A stretch of 7,603 bases of DNA from Anaerolineae bacterium (GTDB taxonomy: Bacteria > Chloroflexota > Anaerolineae > Anaerolineales > Villigracilaceae): NCBI GenBank assembly GCA_003484265.1, contig DNDO01000103.1, forward strand, positions 17,357-24,959, read 5' to 3'. Both the position numbers and the translations under genes were made by a program. Within the stretch, counting starts at the first letter, position 1; every line of letters starts with the position of its first letter. Below are positions 1 through 7,603 of the stretch, one piece after another. The notes under the pieces were generated by a model. That model was not told the DNA's origin, ran no database searches, and saw only the letters and a list, made by a program, of their open reading frames with translations.

Positions 1-1
1 A

Positions 2-43
2 TTCAAAACCATGCAAAACATAGCGGCAATGTTGAAAGGCTGA
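2..43 (+). CDS. Possible C-terminal tail of an upstream gene (partial)
   Basis: Reading from base 2 gives thirteen codons (FKTMQNIAAMLKG) and then a TGA at 41-43, closely followed by a TAA at 44-46. The peptide could be the amphipathic helical end of a protein whose body lies left of the window. Thirteen codons are far too few to identify a family, and a chance open stretch of this length is common. If real, the gene would end 41 bases before the transporter start, close enough for cotranscription. Confidence 0.25.
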   Translation, partial: FKTMQNIAAMLKG

Positions 44-73
44 TAAACTTTCGGCAAGATCGTATTCGATATT

Positions 74-79
74 GAGGAG
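74..79 (+). promoter_or_regulatory. Shine-Dalgarno of the MFS-cNMP gene
   Basis: GAGGAG lies five bases before the ATG at 85. A TGA in the same frame at 73-75 overlaps it, so the frame cannot extend upstream, which supports the ATG at 85 as the start. The kinase gene has the same TGAGGAG arrangement with an in-frame TGA. Confidence 0.8.
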
Positions 80-84
80 AGCGT

Positions 85-1866
85 ATGGCGCGCACGTCGC
101 AATCGATGTTTTCCGTTTTTCGCAATCGCTCGTTTACGCTGTTATGGTTTGGGCAACTCATCTCTTCGATGGGAAGCGCGCTGACAACGCTTGCTGCGTC
201 GATCTTGGTCTACCGCGTAACTGGCTCCGCGCTCAGCGTGGGATTGATGTTGATCGCGACATCGGCGCCCACCATTTTGATCGGATTAATCGCAGGCGTC
301 TTTGTGGACCGTTACGACCGCAAACGCATCATGCTCACCGCAGACCTGCTTCGCGCAATTCTGATTTTTATCATCCCCTTCCTTATCCCATTAAATATCA
401 ACTGGTTGTATATCCTCGTAGCGTTGACGAGCGCCGTTACCCAATTCTTTGACTCGGCGCACGCCAGCGTCCTGCCCGAAGTGGCGGATGATGAAGAGCT
501 GTCGGCGGCGAACGCGTTGATGGCGATATCATCAGTCGGTTCAACCACCATCGGTTTTGCCGCAGCGGGATTGATCGCTTCGAGTCTGGATATCGAGTGG
601 GCTTTTTATCTGGATGCGCTGTCTTTCCTGGTATCGGGTTTGCTCATTCTGTATACGCGCGTACCCGCACTGCCCGATGTGGAAAATACCAGTATCCGCG
701 CGATCGGACAAAACCTGCAGGCGGGGTTGAATGTCGTCAGCACTGTTCCCATTCTGCGTTCGTTGTTCATCGTGGGCGCGCCGATATTTTTGATCTTCGG
801 CTTGCAAAATACATTGATCCTGCCTTTTTCGATGCGTGAATTGAACGCGACGGAATTTCACTTCGGTCTGCAACAAGCCGCGGAAGCGATCGGGGTTGCG
901 ATAGGTGCTGTGATAATGGCGCGGCTGGCAGACCGCATCCGTGAGGGACAGTGGCTGGTTATCAGTTATTTGAGCATGGCGGTTGCGACCCTTCTCTACT
1001 CGTTCTCGAACGTTATTTCGGTTGCAATCTTCCTGATGGGGCTTTCGGGATTGTTGAACGCGCCGTCATTCATCGGAAGACAGCTCGTCATCCAACGCGC
1101 CACACCGCGTGAAATGCGCGGACGCGTGAACAGCGCGTTCTTTGTGGTGCGCGACGTGATGTTCGTGGCCGGCATGGCAATCGCAGGGCTGGCGGATGTG
1201 ATCAACGTGCGAACTCTTTTCATCATCAGTTCGTTTGCATTGTTGCTTGCTGGCATTGTCGTTTTGATCCTGCCGGGGCTGGGACAGCCCGCCGCAGAAT
1301 GGAAACGGACATTGAGTCTGCTGAGAGGGGCTGAGGCGGCGCCCAGGCTTGGGTCCGGGCGGACAGCTACAAGGTCCGAAATTGACCGGTTCATCGGGCA
1401 TATGAAAGAGATGACAGAGATGAGTCCAAAGGAACGCGATCAGCTCGCATCACAGACATTGGTCGCCGAGGCGCCGGGCGGCAAGATCGTCGTCTATCGA
1501 GGCGAGATAAGCGACATGGCCTACTTTATTTTGAAAGGGAGTGCGGCGGCCGGCTATATCCAGGATGATGACTATATTATTGCGAGTACAATGCACGAGG
1601 GTGATTTCTTTGGCGAGATCGCGGCGCTGACCGGCGCAACGCGGACGGTCAATATCATTACTGAGGAAGAGAGCGAATTCCTGATCATTCCAGCGAAGGT
1701 GATGAGGGAACTGGCGAAGAAATACGATGGCTTGAAACGGATCTTCTTTGCGACCATGGCTGAACGCCTGAGCAGGATCGAATTGCCGCACGGCACCCTG
1801 CTCGACCAGCAAATGCTGCGTGAGTTGCGGACGAATATGCCTGCAACCCAAGATAAGGAAACTTAA
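85..1866 (+). CDS. MFS transporter with C-terminal cyclic-nucleotide-binding-type domain
   Basis: This 593-residue inner-membrane protein has two parts. Residues 10-400 look like a major facilitator permease of the MFS_3/EntS-like exporter type: repeated hydrophobic segments, the loop 2-3 signature G71-VFVDRYDRKR with Asp75 and Arg76, a related ADR element at 282-284 in the second half, and the PREMRGRVNS stretch at 341-350 typical of this group. A hydrophilic linker (about 403-440) leads to a cNMP-binding fold at roughly 455-565. There FFGEIAALTGATRT (508-521) matches the phosphate-binding cassette, with Glu511 and Arg520 at the positions that in this family contact ribose and phosphate. Plain MFS exporters are about 400-420 residues, so about 170 residues are added. 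By family it should be a proton-coupled exporter; the substrate cannot be told. The cytoplasmic domain is inferred to gate or tune transport in response to a nucleotide. It could also have a purely structural role. Confidence 0.93.
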   Translation: MARTSQSMFSVFRNRSFTLLWFGQLISSMGSALTTLAASILVYRVTGSALSVGLMLIATSAPTILIGLIAGVFVDRYDRKRIMLTADLLRAILIFIIPFLIPLNINWLYILVALTSAVTQFFDSAHASVLPEVADDEELSAANALMAISSVGSTTIGFAAAGLIASSLDIEWAFYLDALSFLVSGLLILYTRVPALPDVENTSIRAIGQNLQAGLNVVSTVPILRSLFIVGAPIFLIFGLQNTLILPFSMRELNATEFHFGLQQAAEAIGVAIGAVIMARLADRIREGQWLVISYLSMAVATLLYSFSNVISVAIFLMGLSGLLNAPSFIGRQLVIQRATPREMRGRVNSAFFVVRDVMFVAGMAIAGLADVINVRTLFIISSFALLLAGIVVLILPGLGQPAAEWKRTLSLLRGAEAAPRLGSGRTATRSEIDRFIGHMKEMTEMSPKERDQLASQTLVAEAPGGKIVVYRGEISDMAYFILKGSAAAGYIQDDDYIIASTMHEGDFFGEIAALTGATRTVNIITEEESEFLIIPAKVMRELAKKYDGLKRIFFATMAERLSRIELPHGTLLDQQMLRELRTNMPATQDKET

Positions 1867-1900
1867 CATTATTTATCGGGGAAATTGTGTCGCTTTTGCG

Positions 1901-1929
1901 CCGTTCCTAAAAATTCAAAAAGGTATAAT
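1901..1929 (+). promoter_or_regulatory. Putative sigma70-type promoter of the kinase gene
   Basis: TATAAT at 1924-1929 is a perfect housekeeping -10 hexamer, lying 62 bases before the kinase ATG. The -35 is poor: CCGTTC at 1901-1906 gives the ideal 17-base spacing but matches TTGACA weakly. There is no TGn extension before the -10. Transcription would start near 1936, leaving a leader of about 55 bases. A weak -35 would suit a promoter that needs an activator or has low output. Confidence 0.5.
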
Positions 1930-1940
1930 GTAAACGTTAC
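1929..1940. promoter_or_regulatory. Possible operator overlapping the transcription start
   Basis: TGTAAACGTTAC is an imperfect palindrome around AACGTT (1933-1938). It resembles the TGTAAACGTTTACA-like sites bound by LacI/PurR-family repressors, but the right arm is one T short and diverges after TTAC. It sits directly downstream of the TATAAT box, over the expected +1, where a bound repressor would block initiation. No regulator gene is in the window, so this is a resemblance only. Confidence 0.25.
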
Positions 1941-1977
1941 TCACCTTAACAATAAATGTGTAACAAACGAGACGACT

Positions 1978-1983
1978 GAGGAG
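1978..1983 (+). promoter_or_regulatory. Shine-Dalgarno of the kinase gene
   Basis: GAGGAG is followed by eight bases and the ATG at 1992. The TGA at 1977-1979 is in frame with that ATG and closes the frame on the left. The next in-frame ATG falls well inside the first GAF domain, so this site fixes the start and shows that the basic N-terminal tail is truly translated. Confidence 0.85.
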
Positions 1984-1991
1984 CAACGGAT

Positions 1992-7603
<5,612 letters not shown>

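Larger units (their letters stand above)
1867..1991. other. Intergenic region between transporter and kinase
   Basis: These 125 bases are AT-richer than the flanking genes. They hold a TATAAT box, an AACGTT-centred near-palindrome and the kinase Shine-Dalgarno. The only hairpin near the transporter stop is a three-pair CGC-TTTT-GCG (1891-1900), too weak for a terminator, so transcription from the transporter may read through into the kinase. Five-base inverted repeats (GTTAC at 1936-1940, GTAAC at 1960-1964) lie in the presumed leader and are probably chance. Confidence 0.7.

Noticed and set aside
32..60. Promoter before the transporter using TTGAAA at 32-37
   Set aside because: At 16-18 bases downstream there is no acceptable -10 hexamer, and an upstream gene may overlap the element.
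1891..1900. Terminator after the transporter gene
   Set aside because: The hairpin has only three pairs around TTTT and no following T run.

Overview
The window comes from a bacterial chromosome with mixed-to-high GC. Two rightward genes fill nearly all of it: a complete membrane transporter fused to a cyclic-nucleotide-binding-type domain (85-1866), and the first 1870 codons of a giant soluble sensor histidine kinase (1992 to the window edge). The wording of the GAF linkers and the MFS-plus-cNMP architecture recall Anaerolineae (Chloroflexota) as I know them. This is recognition from memory, not a search, so the taxonomy is tentative. There are no RNA genes, insertion sequences or CRISPR arrays. 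The reverse-strand open frames are shadows of the two genes.

Layout. Positions 1-84 are a leader that may hold the last codons of an upstream gene. The transporter follows, with a strong Shine-Dalgarno. A 125-base gap (1867-1991) holds a perfect TATAAT -10 box, an imperfect AACGTT-centred palindrome at the expected transcription start, and a second TGAGGAG Shine-Dalgarno. No terminator hairpin is visible. The kinase frame then stays open to base 7603.

The kinase begins with a very basic tail of about 47 residues. Ten consecutive GAF-type sensor domains follow, joined by helical linkers of the signalling-helix kind, with repeat lengths of 164-182 residues. The window cuts it inside the HisKA phosphoacceptor domain (His1821). 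No membrane helix or PAS domain is seen. The ten GAFs fall into groups: 1-5 form an A-B-B'-A-B block with near-identical linker DNA, 6 stands alone, 7 and 8 are a pair, and 9 and 10 are a pair. This records stepwise domain duplication inside one gene, and it is the most interesting feature of the window.

How the genes work together is unknown. Both carry domains from families that often bind small ligands, cyclic nucleotides among them. The transporter keeps the key Glu and Arg of the phosphate-binding cassette. A shared second-messenger input is possible but unproven. The ATPase domain and any receiver domains of the kinase would lie past the right edge.
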